From Phaeobacter sp. 22II1-1F12B (GTDB lineage Bacteria > Pseudomonadota > Alphaproteobacteria > Rhodobacterales > Rhodobacteraceae): a stretch of DNA of 64,000 nucleotides. The stretch lies in the NCBI RefSeq assembly GCF_002210165.1, contig NZ_AQQP01000009.1:186001-250000 (forward strand), in the 5' to 3' direction. The notes below the pieces were generated by a model. It saw only the letters and a list, made by a program, of their open reading frames with translations. It did no database searches and was not told where the DNA came from. The translations under genes were made by a program, and so were the position numbers. Every line of letters begins with the position of its first letter. Within the stretch, counting starts at the first letter, position 1. This document shows positions 1 through 9,100 of the stretch, one piece after another.

Positions 1-326
1 AGCAGGTTGTCGATGAAGCCACCGTAATAACCCGCGAGCGCACCCATGATGACGCCGACGAAAACCGCGACCAGCGTCGCAAGCAGCCCGATCAGCAACG
101 AGGTTTTCGCCCCGTGCGCGATACCAGCGGCCACGTCGCGACCAAGGCTGTCGCTGCCAAGCAGGAACCCGTTTTCGCCGGGGGGCGACATGGGCTGGCC
201 TGCAAGGCTGAACGGATCGGCCGGAAAGAACAGCGGCGCGGTCAGGGCCATGAAGATGATCAGGAAGATGATGACAAGCCCCATCACCGCCGAGCGGTTG
301 CGGGCGAAGAGTTTCCAGAATGTCAT
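1..326 (-). CDS. Peptide-type ABC transporter permease (DppC-like), partial
   Basis: This is the inner-membrane permease of an oligopeptide/dipeptide-type ABC importer. Only the first 108 codons lie in the window; the rest runs off the left edge. The start ATG comes one base after the stop of the DppB-like gene, so the two are probably translationally coupled. Visible parts are a short cytoplasmic start (MTFWKLFARNRS), a first membrane segment at about residues 14-33, a periplasmic stretch with the motif LGSDSLGRDV that is typical of DppC/OppC permeases, and a second membrane segment near residues 75-95. Family assignment is firm; the substrate cannot be told. Confidence 0.9.
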   Translation of the reverse strand, partial: MTFWKLFARNRSAVMGLVIIFLIIFMALTAPLFFPADPFSLAGQPMSPPGENGFLLGSDSLGRDVAAGIAHGAKTSLLIGLLATLVAVFVGVIMGALAGYYGGFIDNL

Positions 327-327
327 G

Positions 328-1314
328 TCAGGAGACCTCGATACGCGGGTCAAGCAGCGAATAGATGATATCGACCACCAGATTTACGGCCACCACGAGG
401 GAGGCGGAGAGCAGGAAGATGCCAAGCAGCAGGTTGAGATCGCGCGAGAACAGCGCCTCGAAGGCCAGCATACCAAGGCCGGGCCAGGCAAAGACGGATT
501 CCACGATGACGGATCCGCCGATCAACGCGCCGACCTGCACGCCTGCCATGGTGACAACCGGCAGGAGCGCGTTGCGCAGCACGTGGACAAAGACAATGCG
601 GCGTTCGGTCAGGCCCTTGGCGCGGGCGGTGGTGACGTAATCCTCGCCCTGCTGCTCCAGCACCGAGGCCCGCATCAGGCGGGTGTAGAGCGCGAGGTAA
701 AACAGCGAGAGCGTGATCGTCGGCAGCACGAGGTGATGGGCAATATCCACGACCCGGTCCCAGCCCGTATAGAACATCGCGAAATTCTCCATCCCCGAGG
801 TCGGGAACCAGCCGAGGTTGAGCGAGAACACCACGATCAGCATCAGCCCGACCCAGAACAGCGGGGTCGCATAGGTGATCAGGGCAAAGACGGAAATCGC
901 CGTGTCACGCCAGGTGTTCAGACCGGTGGCGGCGATCAGGCCAAGGATGATGCCAAAGCCGACGGCGATGACGATGGTCGAGCTCATCAGGATGAGCGTC
1001 GGGATGAAGCGGTCGAAGACCAGCTGGCTGACCGGCATTTCATGGCGGAAGGAATAGCCGAGATCGAGCATCACCACGTTCTTGAGGTAGACACCAAGCT
1101 GGACGATCAGCGGCTGATCGAGTCCGAACTTGGCACGCAGCTCGGCCATGTATTCAGGGGTGGCCGATCCGGCCTCGCCTGCAAGCACGTCGACGGCGTC
1201 GCCTTCGGCCAGTTGCAGCAGGAAGAAGTTCAGCACGACGATGGCAAGGATGATCGGGATCGCCTGCAAGAGACGTTTGAGCACATACCGGATGCGCTTG
1301 GACGACTGGCTCAT
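328..1314 (-). CDS. Peptide-type ABC transporter permease (DppB-like)
   Basis: This 328-residue inner-membrane permease pairs with the DppC-like protein downstream to form the channel of a peptide-family ABC importer. It has the usual DppB length and topology: an N-terminal membrane helix (about residues 13-33), the DppB-type soluble stretch with FGLDQPL, then five further hydrophobic segments and a conserved C-terminal end (DLVVDIIYSLLDPRIE-type). The binding-component loop with the EAA-like region (VTTARAKGLTERRIVFVHVL) that contacts the ATPase is clear at about residues 225-245. It follows its binding-protein gene after a 70-nt gap that holds a strong hairpin. Substrate unknown. Confidence 0.93.
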   Translation of the reverse strand: MSQSSKRIRYVLKRLLQAIPIILAIVVLNFFLLQLAEGDAVDVLAGEAGSATPEYMAELRAKFGLDQPLIVQLGVYLKNVVMLDLGYSFRHEMPVSQLVFDRFIPTLILMSSTIVIAVGFGIILGLIAATGLNTWRDTAISVFALITYATPLFWVGLMLIVVFSLNLGWFPTSGMENFAMFYTGWDRVVDIAHHLVLPTITLSLFYLALYTRLMRASVLEQQGEDYVTTARAKGLTERRIVFVHVLRNALLPVVTMAGVQVGALIGGSVIVESVFAWPGLGMLAFEALFSRDLNLLLGIFLLSASLVVAVNLVVDIIYSLLDPRIEVS

Positions 1315-1337
1315 GTATTAGGGTACCTTTTTTGGGT

Positions 1338-1363
1338 GCATCAGCCCCGGACGGGGCCGATGC
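1338..1363 (-). other. Intercistronic hairpin between binding-protein and permease genes
   Basis: In the minus-strand transcript an 11-bp stem (1338-1348 with 1353-1363) closes a 4-nt loop. One pair is G-U in the minus-strand RNA but would be an A-C mismatch in the plus-strand RNA, which supports minus-strand function. No U-run follows, so it looks like a stabiliser of the upstream binding-protein message or a partial attenuator rather than a full terminator. Confidence 0.6.
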
Positions 1364-1384
1364 CTTGTCATATCCGGGGGCGGA

Positions 1385-2977
1385 TTACTTCTCGATCCAG
1401 ACCTGGTCGAAGGAGCCGTAGGCACCAAGCGCCGAGGCGTCATGCCCGTGCAGCTTGTCGCTGAAGACGTTCAGGAATTCCATTTCGAAGAGGTTCATGA
1501 CCGGCATGTCCTCGGCAAGGATATCCTGCACCTGACCGTAGATTTCAGCGCGCTTGTCCGCATCCGCCTCGGTGGTGGCGGCGGCGAGCAGCTCGTCCAG
1601 TTCCGGGTTGGAATACTGGCTCGAGTTCACGAAATGCGTACCCTGACGGATCTGGCTGGTCGCGTAGTGACGGTGGACGCCCAGCACCGGGTCGGGCAGC
1701 TGGTAGAAGTAGTTCATCGTCAGGTCGAAGTCGTAGTCCTGATAGACCCGCTTGAGCCATGTGGGCACGTCTTCGTAGCGCAGCTCGATTTCGATACCCA
1801 GCGGCATCAGCGCCTGTTTCATGTACTCGCCCGCACGGCGCCAGTCTTCGCCATAGGGGATCAGGTCGAGCGTCGCCGTGAGGCGCACACCGTCATCACC
1901 GGGGGTTACGCCCGCCTCATCAAGCAGCGCGATGGCCGCGTCGACATCGGGGCTTTCCGGATAGGCTTCGGGCTCCGCCTTGTAGAGACCGGTCGCGCTG
2001 AAGTTCGACGACAGTGCCGAGGTGGCCGCGTTGCCGTAGCCGAACCAGATGTTGTCGATCAGGAAGTTCCGGTCGATGGCCAGCGAGATCGCCTTGCGCA
2101 CTTCGGGTTTGTCGAAGGGTTCGCGGGTGCTGTTGAACTCGACCAGCGCCATCGGGTTGATCATGGCATAGCCGTCGGTCGAAACCGAGAAGCCGTCCAT
2201 CTCACGCAGGCGAACCGCGTCGATGTTCGGGATCGCGCCATAGGCACCGTACATCACTTCGCCGTTTTCCATCGCTGCGGTCCGGGTCGAGGCATCGGGT
2301 ACGAAACGCGCGACGACGCGATCCAGATAGGGCAGACCCTCTTTCCAGTAGTTTTCGTTCTTGGTCAGCAGGATGTACTGGCCCTTTTTCCATTCCTCGA
2401 AAACGTAAGGACCGGTACCGACCGGGTTGGTGGCAAGGTCGGAGTTACGCGGATCGGTGCCTTCAAGCAGGTGCTTGGGCACCATCGGGCTTTCATAGCC
2501 GGAAAGCGCGCGCAGCATGTAGGGCGCCGGGTTTTCAAGGTTGAAAATCGCGGTGGTGGCGTCGGGCGTGTCAACCGAGGTCACCTCGGCAAAGGAGGCC
2601 GGGCCGCGCGGGTGGACCTTTTTCAGGATCTCCATGATCGAGAAAGCCACGTCTTCGGACGTAAACGGCTCTCCGTCGTGCCAGGTCACGCCTTCGCGAA
2701 TCTTGAAGGTCACGGTCTTGCCGTCTTCGCTGACCTCATAGCTTTCCGCGAGCGCCGGAACGATGTTCAGATCGTTGTCATAGTCGAGCAGACCTTCGTA
2801 GATCTTGGGCGCGACAAGGCCGATCGGACCGGACGTAGACAGGAAAGACGCCAGCGACGGCGGCTCGGGCTGAACAAGGTAGACAAAGTTGCCCCCCTGT
2901 TCCTGCGCCGAAGCCGAACCGGCAAGGGCCAGCCCGAGCGCGCAGGTCATATTGACCAGCAAGGTCTTGATTTTCAT
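1385..2977 (-). CDS. Peptide-type ABC transporter substrate-binding protein (SBP family 5)
   Basis: Periplasmic solute-binding protein of the extracellular family 5 type (DppA/OppA-like), 530 residues, the usual size. A Sec signal peptide ends near residue 24 (GLALAGSASAQ). The family-5 hallmarks follow: a region near ALAESYEVSEDGKTVTFKIR, the TWHDGEPFTSEDVAFS stretch near residue 97, and NPVGTGPYVFEEW near residue 185. It is the first gene of a minus-strand operon with DppB- and DppC-like permeases; the ATPases must lie beyond the left edge. A GAGGAG ribosome site precedes the ATG. Family 5 proteins bind peptides, nickel, opines or sugars, so the substrate stays open. Confidence 0.93.
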   Translation of the reverse strand: MKIKTLLVNMTCALGLALAGSASAQEQGGNFVYLVQPEPPSLASFLSTSGPIGLVAPKIYEGLLDYDNDLNIVPALAESYEVSEDGKTVTFKIREGVTWHDGEPFTSEDVAFSIMEILKKVHPRGPASFAEVTSVDTPDATTAIFNLENPAPYMLRALSGYESPMVPKHLLEGTDPRNSDLATNPVGTGPYVFEEWKKGQYILLTKNENYWKEGLPYLDRVVARFVPDASTRTAAMENGEVMYGAYGAIPNIDAVRLREMDGFSVSTDGYAMINPMALVEFNSTREPFDKPEVRKAISLAIDRNFLIDNIWFGYGNAATSALSSNFSATGLYKAEPEAYPESPDVDAAIALLDEAGVTPGDDGVRLTATLDLIPYGEDWRRAGEYMKQALMPLGIEIELRYEDVPTWLKRVYQDYDFDLTMNYFYQLPDPVLGVHRHYATSQIRQGTHFVNSSQYSNPELDELLAAATTEADADKRAEIYGQVQDILAEDMPVMNLFEMEFLNVFSDKLHGHDASALGAYGSFDQVWIEK

Positions 2978-3048
2978 AAATTATACTCCTCTGTCGTATA
3001 TTGACGGTTCGGCAGGTTTTTTGTTTTTGAGCCGTTTTTGGTGCCGCC

Positions 3049-3077
3049 ATTCATCGGTCTATCCGCCCGTGGGTCAA
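3049..3077 (-). promoter_or_regulatory. Possible promoter of the peptide importer operon
   Basis: On the minus strand TTGACC (3077-3072) is followed after 17 nt by ATGAAT (3054-3049), which fits a sigma-70-type promoter with a weak -10. It lies about 75 nt upstream of the binding-protein start. This is sequence matching only. Confidence 0.3.
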
Positions 3078-3252
3078 GGTATATGCCGTTTTTTTAATCA
3101 AAACTACGGCAAGAATGATTGTTCGCCTAAGTATTAATCTAGTGACGTCAAATCGCGTCATGCCGCCGGGAACGGCGACCGGCAGTTTCCGTGACGGATC
3201 ACATGGTTAGGCGGAAAAGGAAGCGGACTGAGCCGCATGCAACGCAGGGCGA

Positions 3253-3281
3253 ACCCGGGCCCTTGGTGGCCCGGGTGTTTT
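3253..3281 (+). terminator. Orphan rho-independent terminator, possible small-RNA 3' end
   Basis: A perfect 9-bp stem (3253-3261 with 3268-3276, core CCCGGGCC) closes a 6-nt loop and is followed by G and a TTTT run on the plus strand. No plus-strand gene ends upstream; the only neighbours are minus-strand genes. The preceding ~100 nt contain a further small inverted repeat (GCGG..CCGC near 3222-3237). This would suit the 3' end of a small RNA. Confidence 0.5.
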
Positions 3282-3342
3282 CATGCGTTGGAATGCGCTG
3301 CTGCGGGCTGGAATGGCCCGCTTTAGGGCACGGTTTTGACGG

Positions 3343-3630
3343 CTAGTTGGCGAACTCGCTGAACACGGTGACGCTGCCATCGGCCTCTTTGCGGCAAGAA
3401 TAGCCGGTGCCGCCCGCGTCGAGCGTCAGCAAGGGCCCGCCGCCGGTTTCGATTTCATTGGTGACGGTAATCTGATCTGCGGGGGTCGACGTCAGCGTGG
3501 CGGCCTGATCGATACAGGGCTGGCGCATGCTTTCGAATTCGGTCGGCGTGGCAAAGGTCGTGGCGTCATCGTAGCCATTGCAGGCAACAAGACCAAGGCA
3601 GCAGCCGATTACCAGAAATCTGCGGATCAT
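3343..3630 (-). CDS. Small lipoprotein, function unknown
   Basis: A 95-residue protein with a lipoprotein signal: MIRR, a hydrophobic stretch, then the lipobox LVAC with the lipidated Cys at residue 17. I chose the ATG at 3630 over the upstream start at 3690 because a GGGAGA ribosome site precedes it and the signal peptide starts there. The mature part carries two more cysteines that could form a disulfide and ends in a short beta-rich segment (YSCRKEADGSVTVFSEF). I do not recognise a named family. It stands alone, with the orphan terminator region on one side and the transglutaminase-like gene diverging on the other. Confidence 0.7.
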   Translation of the reverse strand: MIRRFLVIGCCLGLVACNGYDDATTFATPTEFESMRQPCIDQAATLTSTPADQITVTNEIETGGGPLLTLDAGGTGYSCRKEADGSVTVFSEFAN

Positions 3631-3931
3631 TCTCTGTCTCCCATCCATTCGGTACACCCCCGTGCATGGCGGGACTGGTGTCCATTTCAATTCATTCAGA
3701 CGTGCTTAATACAACCGGAGGTTAACCATAAATATCCGCAAGGCCAGAACATCTCCGGCCCGGCAAGCGGAGGTTTGCCGACAATCCAGCGCGCGGTTGG
3801 AAAGCAAATCGACGGAACCATGACGTTGGTACGCCGAGACAACTCGCCAATCGAAAGCGTGAAATTTTCGCTTGAACCTATAGTCGCTAGAGATTGTATG
3901 TCCTTTCGGGACAAGAGAACCAAGGTGGAAC
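3631..3931. other. Intergenic region, 301 nt
   Basis: This region separates the divergent lipoprotein and transglutaminase-like genes. It contains a small inverted repeat (CGGCAA...TTGCCG near 3761-3780) and, at its right end, the left arm of a hairpin that covers the start of the transglutaminase-like gene. The ORFs that can be read here on both strands have no family resemblance and I regard them as noise. Confidence 0.5.
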
Positions 3932-3939
3932 ATGTCCCG
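3907..3939 (+). promoter_or_regulatory. Hairpin enclosing the ribosome site and start codon of the transglutaminase-like gene
   Basis: CGGGACA (3907-3913) pairs perfectly with TGTCCCG (3933-3939). The 19-nt loop carries the AAGGTGG ribosome site, and the right arm begins inside the ATG at 3932-3934. In RNA the stem could extend by a few further pairs (TTT with AAA). It could limit translation initiation; that role is inferred. Confidence 0.4.
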
Positions 3940-4705
3940 GAAATTCCTCGCCGAAACCCCTATGCTCGATTTTCAATCGGGTGCCATTCAAGCCCTGCTC
4001 GCTGACCGAGGATGGACCGCCCTTGGATCCGATGCGCGCATTGGTGCTGCCTATGATTTTGTGCGCAACGAAATCCTGTTCGGATACAATAGTAACGACA
4101 TGCTGCCTGCCTCCCGCGTGTTGGCTGACGGGTACGGCCAGTGCAATACCAAGGGCACGCTCCTGATGGCGCTTCTTAGGGCGTTGGGTATTCCCTGTCG
4201 GCTTCATGGCTTTACCATCGACAAGGGATTGCAGCGCGGTGTTGTCCCGGAACTGGTCTATCCGCTCGCCCCCCGGAACATCATCCATTCCTGGGTCGAA
4301 GTCCTTGCCGACGGCGACTGGATCAACCTTGAAGGGTTCATCCTTGACCAAAGCGTTCTGAGCGCATTGCAAACCACTTTTCCAGACCGCACGTCGCTCT
4401 GCGCCTACGGTGCAGGAACGGATTGCCTTCAAAACCCACCCGTCGAATGGTCCTGTGAAAGCACCTACATCCAGAAGACAGGGATCAACCAGGATTTCGG
4501 TGTCTACGACAGCCCGGATGACTTCTACGGAGAACACAGCCAACTCTCGGGATTGCGCGGGCTTGTCTACCGCCTTGTCGTTCGGCATTGGATGAACCGG
4601 CGCGTCGCGCGTATCCGGCGTGGTAAGGTGCCGAAAATGCCCGGCGGCCAAGAAAATCGTATCCCGGCGAAAGCTCAACTCGACTTGAATAAGGTCGGGA
4701 GTTGA
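3932..4705 (+). CDS. Transglutaminase-like (papain-fold) cysteine protein
   Basis: A 257-residue cytoplasmic protein with the transglutaminase core fold, related to microbial transglutaminase-like proteases and hydrolases. The catalytic Cys is in GYGQCNTKG (Cys71) and the His in NIIHSWVEV (His119). The third acid position, usually Asp after the following Trp, reads as Glu134 (WINLEGF), which is unusual. There is no signal peptide. The C-terminal third (after about residue 190) ends in a basic tail. The AAGGTGG ribosome site supports the ATG at 3932. It is a single gene, 251 nt before the efflux operon. Family call is firm; the substrate is unknown. Confidence 0.8.
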   Translation: MSRKFLAETPMLDFQSGAIQALLADRGWTALGSDARIGAAYDFVRNEILFGYNSNDMLPASRVLADGYGQCNTKGTLLMALLRALGIPCRLHGFTIDKGLQRGVVPELVYPLAPRNIIHSWVEVLADGDWINLEGFILDQSVLSALQTTFPDRTSLCAYGAGTDCLQNPPVEWSCESTYIQKTGINQDFGVYDSPDDFYGEHSQLSGLRGLVYRLVVRHWMNRRVARIRRGKVPKMPGGQENRIPAKAQLDLNKVGS

Positions 4706-4890
4706 ATTCCTGCAAACGGACCTCCGCCGCGTTGGCTCAGCACGGGAGATGTGGCCCCGAAGCCGCCCTTTGAAACGCTTTGGGCATAAGGCCGGTGTGC
4801 CGGAATAGTTGAGCAACACGGTCTGCCGCCTCAAAAAATTAGGGTGCAGGCAAAAAAGGTTAACAAAATGGATTGGCTTATTCGTCGGAT

Positions 4891-4919
4891 TTGATAGCGT
4901 GGCGATATCAACTTAAAGT
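4891..4919 (+). promoter_or_regulatory. Promoter with inverted repeat before the RND efflux operon
   Basis: TTGATA (4891-4896), a 17-nt spacer and TAAAGT (4914-4919) form a reasonable sigma-70 promoter 38 nt before the membrane fusion protein start. The -35 box is also the left half of a perfect inverted repeat TTGATA-N9-TATCAA (4891-4911), a good place for a repressor. No repressor gene is adjacent. Confidence 0.4.
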
Positions 4920-4956
4920 AGAGTTATTTTAACAGAACTTTCCACGGGGTGTCCCG

Positions 4957-6081
4957 ATGAAGACCTGTTTCCAAAGTTTGCTTGTCCTCTGCTGCCTCAC
5001 CGTCTTACCCCTCGCGACTGCCGCGCAGGAGGCCGACGGGCCGGTGGTGCTGACCACAACCGTCAGCGTGCAGGAAATCCGGCCCACCTTTCAGCACCCT
5101 GCCCGCATCGAAGCGATCCAGACCCATTCGGTTCGATCCTTTATCCGGTCCCGCATCACCGCGATCCATTTCACCGCCGGTGAAGTTGTAGAAAAAGGCG
5201 ATCTGCTGGCGGAACTGGATACGACCGATTTCGACATCGCGGTGGCCGAGGCCGAGGCCAATCTGAAGGAAACCAAGGCCAACGCGCTCAAGGTGTCGCT
5301 TGATCTGGACCGGGCGCAGAGGCTGGTGACAAGCAATACAGTGTCCCAGCGCGAGCTTGAGTATGCCGAGGCGCAGGCGGATGTGAGCGACGCCGAGGTC
5401 GCCATCTCGGAATCCAAGCTGGAACGGGCGAAAAACGATCTTGATGAAACCCGGATCAACGCGCCTTTTGCCGGGCGGATATCGGCCCCGAACTATTCGG
5501 TCGGCGATATCATCGGCCCGTCGGACCCGACCCTGCCCGCGCCGCTTGCCGATATCGTTTCGCTTGATCCGATCTATGCGGTGGGTGCGGTCGATCAGGC
5601 CAACTACTTTGAATTCCTCGCCAGACGGCTGGAACTGACCGAACGCGGTGCAAGCATACCACCGCTCGAGTTGCACATCATCCTGCCCGGCGGCTCGGTC
5701 TATCCGCATACGGGCACGTTCGAAAACTGGGATAACACGGCCACGTCCAGCACCGGCACGATTTCGGCGCGCATCGTCTTTCCCAATCCCGACGGGACGT
5801 TGCTCCCCGGTGAAAACGTGACCGTCCGGGGGTCGGTGATCGATCCGATCAACGCGCCCTTGGTGCCGCAGCGGGCCGTCAGTTTCGACCAGATCGGGCA
5901 TTTCGTCTGGGTGGTCGGCGCGGATGGCGGTGTCGCCCGGCGCAACGTGACCCTTGGTATCCGGCACGAGGCGTCATGGACGGTGCCCGAGGGGCTGTCA
6001 GAAGGCGATGTGGTTGTCGTTGAGGGGCTGCAGAAGATGCGCCCGGGTCTTGTCGTCACGCCGAAACCGTTCGAAGGCTGA
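4957..6081 (+). CDS. RND efflux periplasmic adaptor (membrane fusion protein)
   Basis: Adaptor subunit (HlyD/AcrA/MexE family), 374 residues, that links an inner-membrane RND pump to an outer-membrane channel. A cleavable signal peptide ends near residue 23 (LATAAQ). There is no lipobox at that position. The lipoyl half-motif (FTAGEVVEKGDLLAELD, about residues 71-87), a helical hairpin rich in Ala and Glu (about 90-165), the second lipoyl half with INAPFAGRIS, and a beta-barrel/MP domain with LVPQRAVS near residue 308 follow in the usual order. The pump gene starts 25 nt after its stop. No outer-membrane factor gene is in the window. Confidence 0.93.
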   Translation: MKTCFQSLLVLCCLTVLPLATAAQEADGPVVLTTTVSVQEIRPTFQHPARIEAIQTHSVRSFIRSRITAIHFTAGEVVEKGDLLAELDTTDFDIAVAEAEANLKETKANALKVSLDLDRAQRLVTSNTVSQRELEYAEAQADVSDAEVAISESKLERAKNDLDETRINAPFAGRISAPNYSVGDIIGPSDPTLPAPLADIVSLDPIYAVGAVDQANYFEFLARRLELTERGASIPPLELHIILPGGSVYPHTGTFENWDNTATSSTGTISARIVFPNPDGTLLPGENVTVRGSVIDPINAPLVPQRAVSFDQIGHFVWVVGADGGVARRNVTLGIRHEASWTVPEGLSEGDVVVVEGLQKMRPGLVVTPKPFEG

Positions 6082-6106
6082 CCAGCGCGAAAAGGGAAGA
6101 CACGAG

Positions 6107-9100
6107 ATGGGACCATCCTTTTTCATCCGCCGCCCCAAGTTTGCCTTTGTCATTTCGATGCTCATCACCCTGTTTGGGTTACTGGCTCTGCAGGTGATGC
6201 CGATTGACCAATACCCGGACATTACCGCGCCCAAGGTCGTGGTGCGGGCGAACTACCCCGGTGCCGATGCCCAGACGGTGATCGACACGGTTGGCGCGCC
6301 GATCGAGGATCAGGTCAACGGCGCCGAGGGCATGGTCTATATGTCCTCGAAATCAGCGAGCGACGGCAGCTATACGCTGACCATCACTTTCGAGGTTGGC
6401 GTCGATGCGGATCTGGCGCAGGTCGATGTGCAGAACCGCGTGGCGCTGGCCGAACCGGGCCTGCCTGCCGAGGTGCGTCAGCGCGGCGTGAAGGTGCGAA
6501 AACGAAACCCGGACATCCTGATGGTGGTCAATATCGTCTCGCCGGATGACCGGTATGACGGTGTTTTCCTGTCCAACTATGCCTCGATCAACGTGGCCGG
6601 CGACCTTGGGCGCCTGCCCGGCGTCAGCGCGGCCGAGATCATCGGTGCGCTGGATTACGGGTTGCGGGCCTGGCTTGATCCGGTGGCGATGGCCAATCGC
6701 AACCTGACCGTCAATGACATCGTCGCCGCGATCAAGGAACAGAACGTGCAGGCGGCGGTGGGGCAGTTGGGGGCCGCCCCCGCACCCGAGGAAACCCAGT
6801 TTCAATATGTGCTGACCGCGCGAGGGCGGGTGCAGAACCCCGAAGAATTCGGCGATATCGTGCTGCGCGCGGATGAATCCGGATCCATCGTGCGGCTACG
6901 CGACGTGGCCCGGATCGAGCTTGGGGCCTTTGCCTACAAGGGCTATGGCGAATTCAACAACGGCCCCGGTGTGCTGCTCGCGATCTACAAGCTGGGCGAG
7001 GCCAATTCGCTTGCGGTGGCCGAAGCGGTGAAATCGCGGATGGAGGAGCTAAAAATCAATTTCCCCGAAGGCGTGGATTATGTCGTCGGGCATGACACCA
7101 CGCTGTTCATCGAGGCGTCGCTCGAGGAAACGGTGATCACGATGATCTTTACCATCGGGCTGGTGATCCTAGTGACCTATATCTTTCTCGGCACGATCCG
7201 CGCGACGCTTATCCCGACCATAGCGGTTCCGGTGTCGATTATCGGCACGCTGGCCGTGCTTTACGCGTTCGGGATGACGATCAATACGGTGACGCTCTTT
7301 GCGCTGATCCTTGCGATTGCCATCGTGGTCGATGACGCCATCATCGTGGTGGAAAACGTCGAACGTATCCTGCATGAAAACCACGACCTGACCCCGGCCG
7401 AAGCCACGAAAATGGCGATGGACGAAGTGGCCGGGCCGATTGTCGCGACCTCCATGGTGCTGGTGGCCGTCTTCGGGCCCACGTTGCTTTTGCCGGGGAT
7501 CACCGGGCGCATGTTTGCGCAGTTCGGGGCCACGCTAACGGTGTCGGTACTGATTTCGATGGTGAACGCGCTGACGCTCAGCCCCGCGCTGGCCTCGGTT
7601 CTGATGAAACCGGGGATGAAACCCAATATCGTCATCCGACAGTTCAACCGCGGCTTTGACTGGATCACCCGACAATACGTGGCGCTTGTCGATTTCCTGA
7701 CGCGCTACCTCGTGATCGCGATGCTCTGCGTGGTGGGGTTGTTCGCCGCGCTCTATTACCTTTTCACCACCGCGCCATCGAGTTTCATCCCCACGGAGGA
7801 CAAGGGGTTTTTCATCGTGGACGTGCAATTGCCGGGGGGCGCGTCGCTTAATCGGACCGAAGTAGTGATGGACCGGCTGACCGAAATCCTTGGCGAGGAT
7901 GAGAACATCGAAAACGTCCTGTCGGTGAACGGCTATTCGATCCTGAACACCGCCCTGCAATCGAACACCGGCATGATCATCGCCAAGCTGAAGCCATGGG
8001 AGGAACGCGAGGAACCGGAGCAGAACCAGTTGTTCCTGCAGCAGAAATACCAGCAGATGTTCGCGGCCATGCCCGAAGCGCAGGTGATCGTGTTCGGCGC
8101 GCCCGCCATTCCGGGTCTGGGCACCGTGCAGGGCTTTTCCTTTGTGCTGGAAGACACGCAGGGACGCGGGCCGGAAGAGTTGAACGCGGCGCTTGGCGGT
8201 CTGCTGGCCCCGGCGAATGCTTCGGACGAGATCCTGCGCGCCTTTTCGACCTTCAAGGTGGATTCACCGCAGATGAACCTGCAGATGGACCGGGAAAGGG
8301 CCAAGACGCTTGGCGTCAATATCTCGGATATTTTCCTTACGTTACAGACGCAGCTTGGTGCGCTTTACGTGAACGATTTCAATATGTTCGGGAAGTCTTA
8401 TCGCGTGATGCTTCAAGCGGACGCGCCATTCAGGCAGAACGAGCGCGCGCTTGATCTCTTGTACCTGCGCAACCGCAGTGGTGACCTTGTGCCGATCAGC
8501 ACCATCGTGACGGCAGAACCGTCATTCGGGCCGGATGTGCTTTATCGCTATAACACTTATAACTCGGCCACGATCACCGGGGTCGCCAATACCGGCGGCG
8601 GGTTCAGCAGCGGCGCGGCGATGGACCGGATGGAGGAAGTCGCCGTAGGCGCGATGCCGCCCGGGTTCCGGTTCGAATGGACGGATTCCTCTTTCGAAGA
8701 GCGCAAATCGGGTAATGCCATTCCGATCGCGCTGGGGCTGTCGCTGATCTTTACCTTCCTCTTCCTCGCGGCGCTTTACGAAAGCTTCCTCACGCCTATC
8801 GCGGTGCTTCTGACCGTGCCTTTCGCAATCCTTGGCGCGCTGATCGCGCTGCGGATCGCGGGCCAGCCGGTGAGCCTTTACGGGCAGATCGGGTTGTTGA
8901 TGCTGATCGCGCTGGCCGCGAAGACGGCGATCCTGATCGTCGAATTCGCGAAACAACAGCGTGAAAGCGCCGGGCTGAGCCTGCATGAATCTGCCATGCA
9001 GGCGGCGCGGCTGCGGTTCCGTCCGGTGATGATGACGGTTCTGGCCTTTGCGGTCGGGGTTTATCCGCTGGTGATCGCCAGCGGTGCGGGCGCGGCAAGC

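Larger units (their letters stand above)
2978..3342. other. Intergenic region, 365 nt
   Basis: The left part is the leader of the family-5 binding-protein gene on the minus strand. The right part holds a plus-strand terminator-like hairpin (3253-3281) with no plus-strand gene before it. I see no convincing coding region: the short ORFs here lack ribosome sites and family resemblance. Confidence 0.6.
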
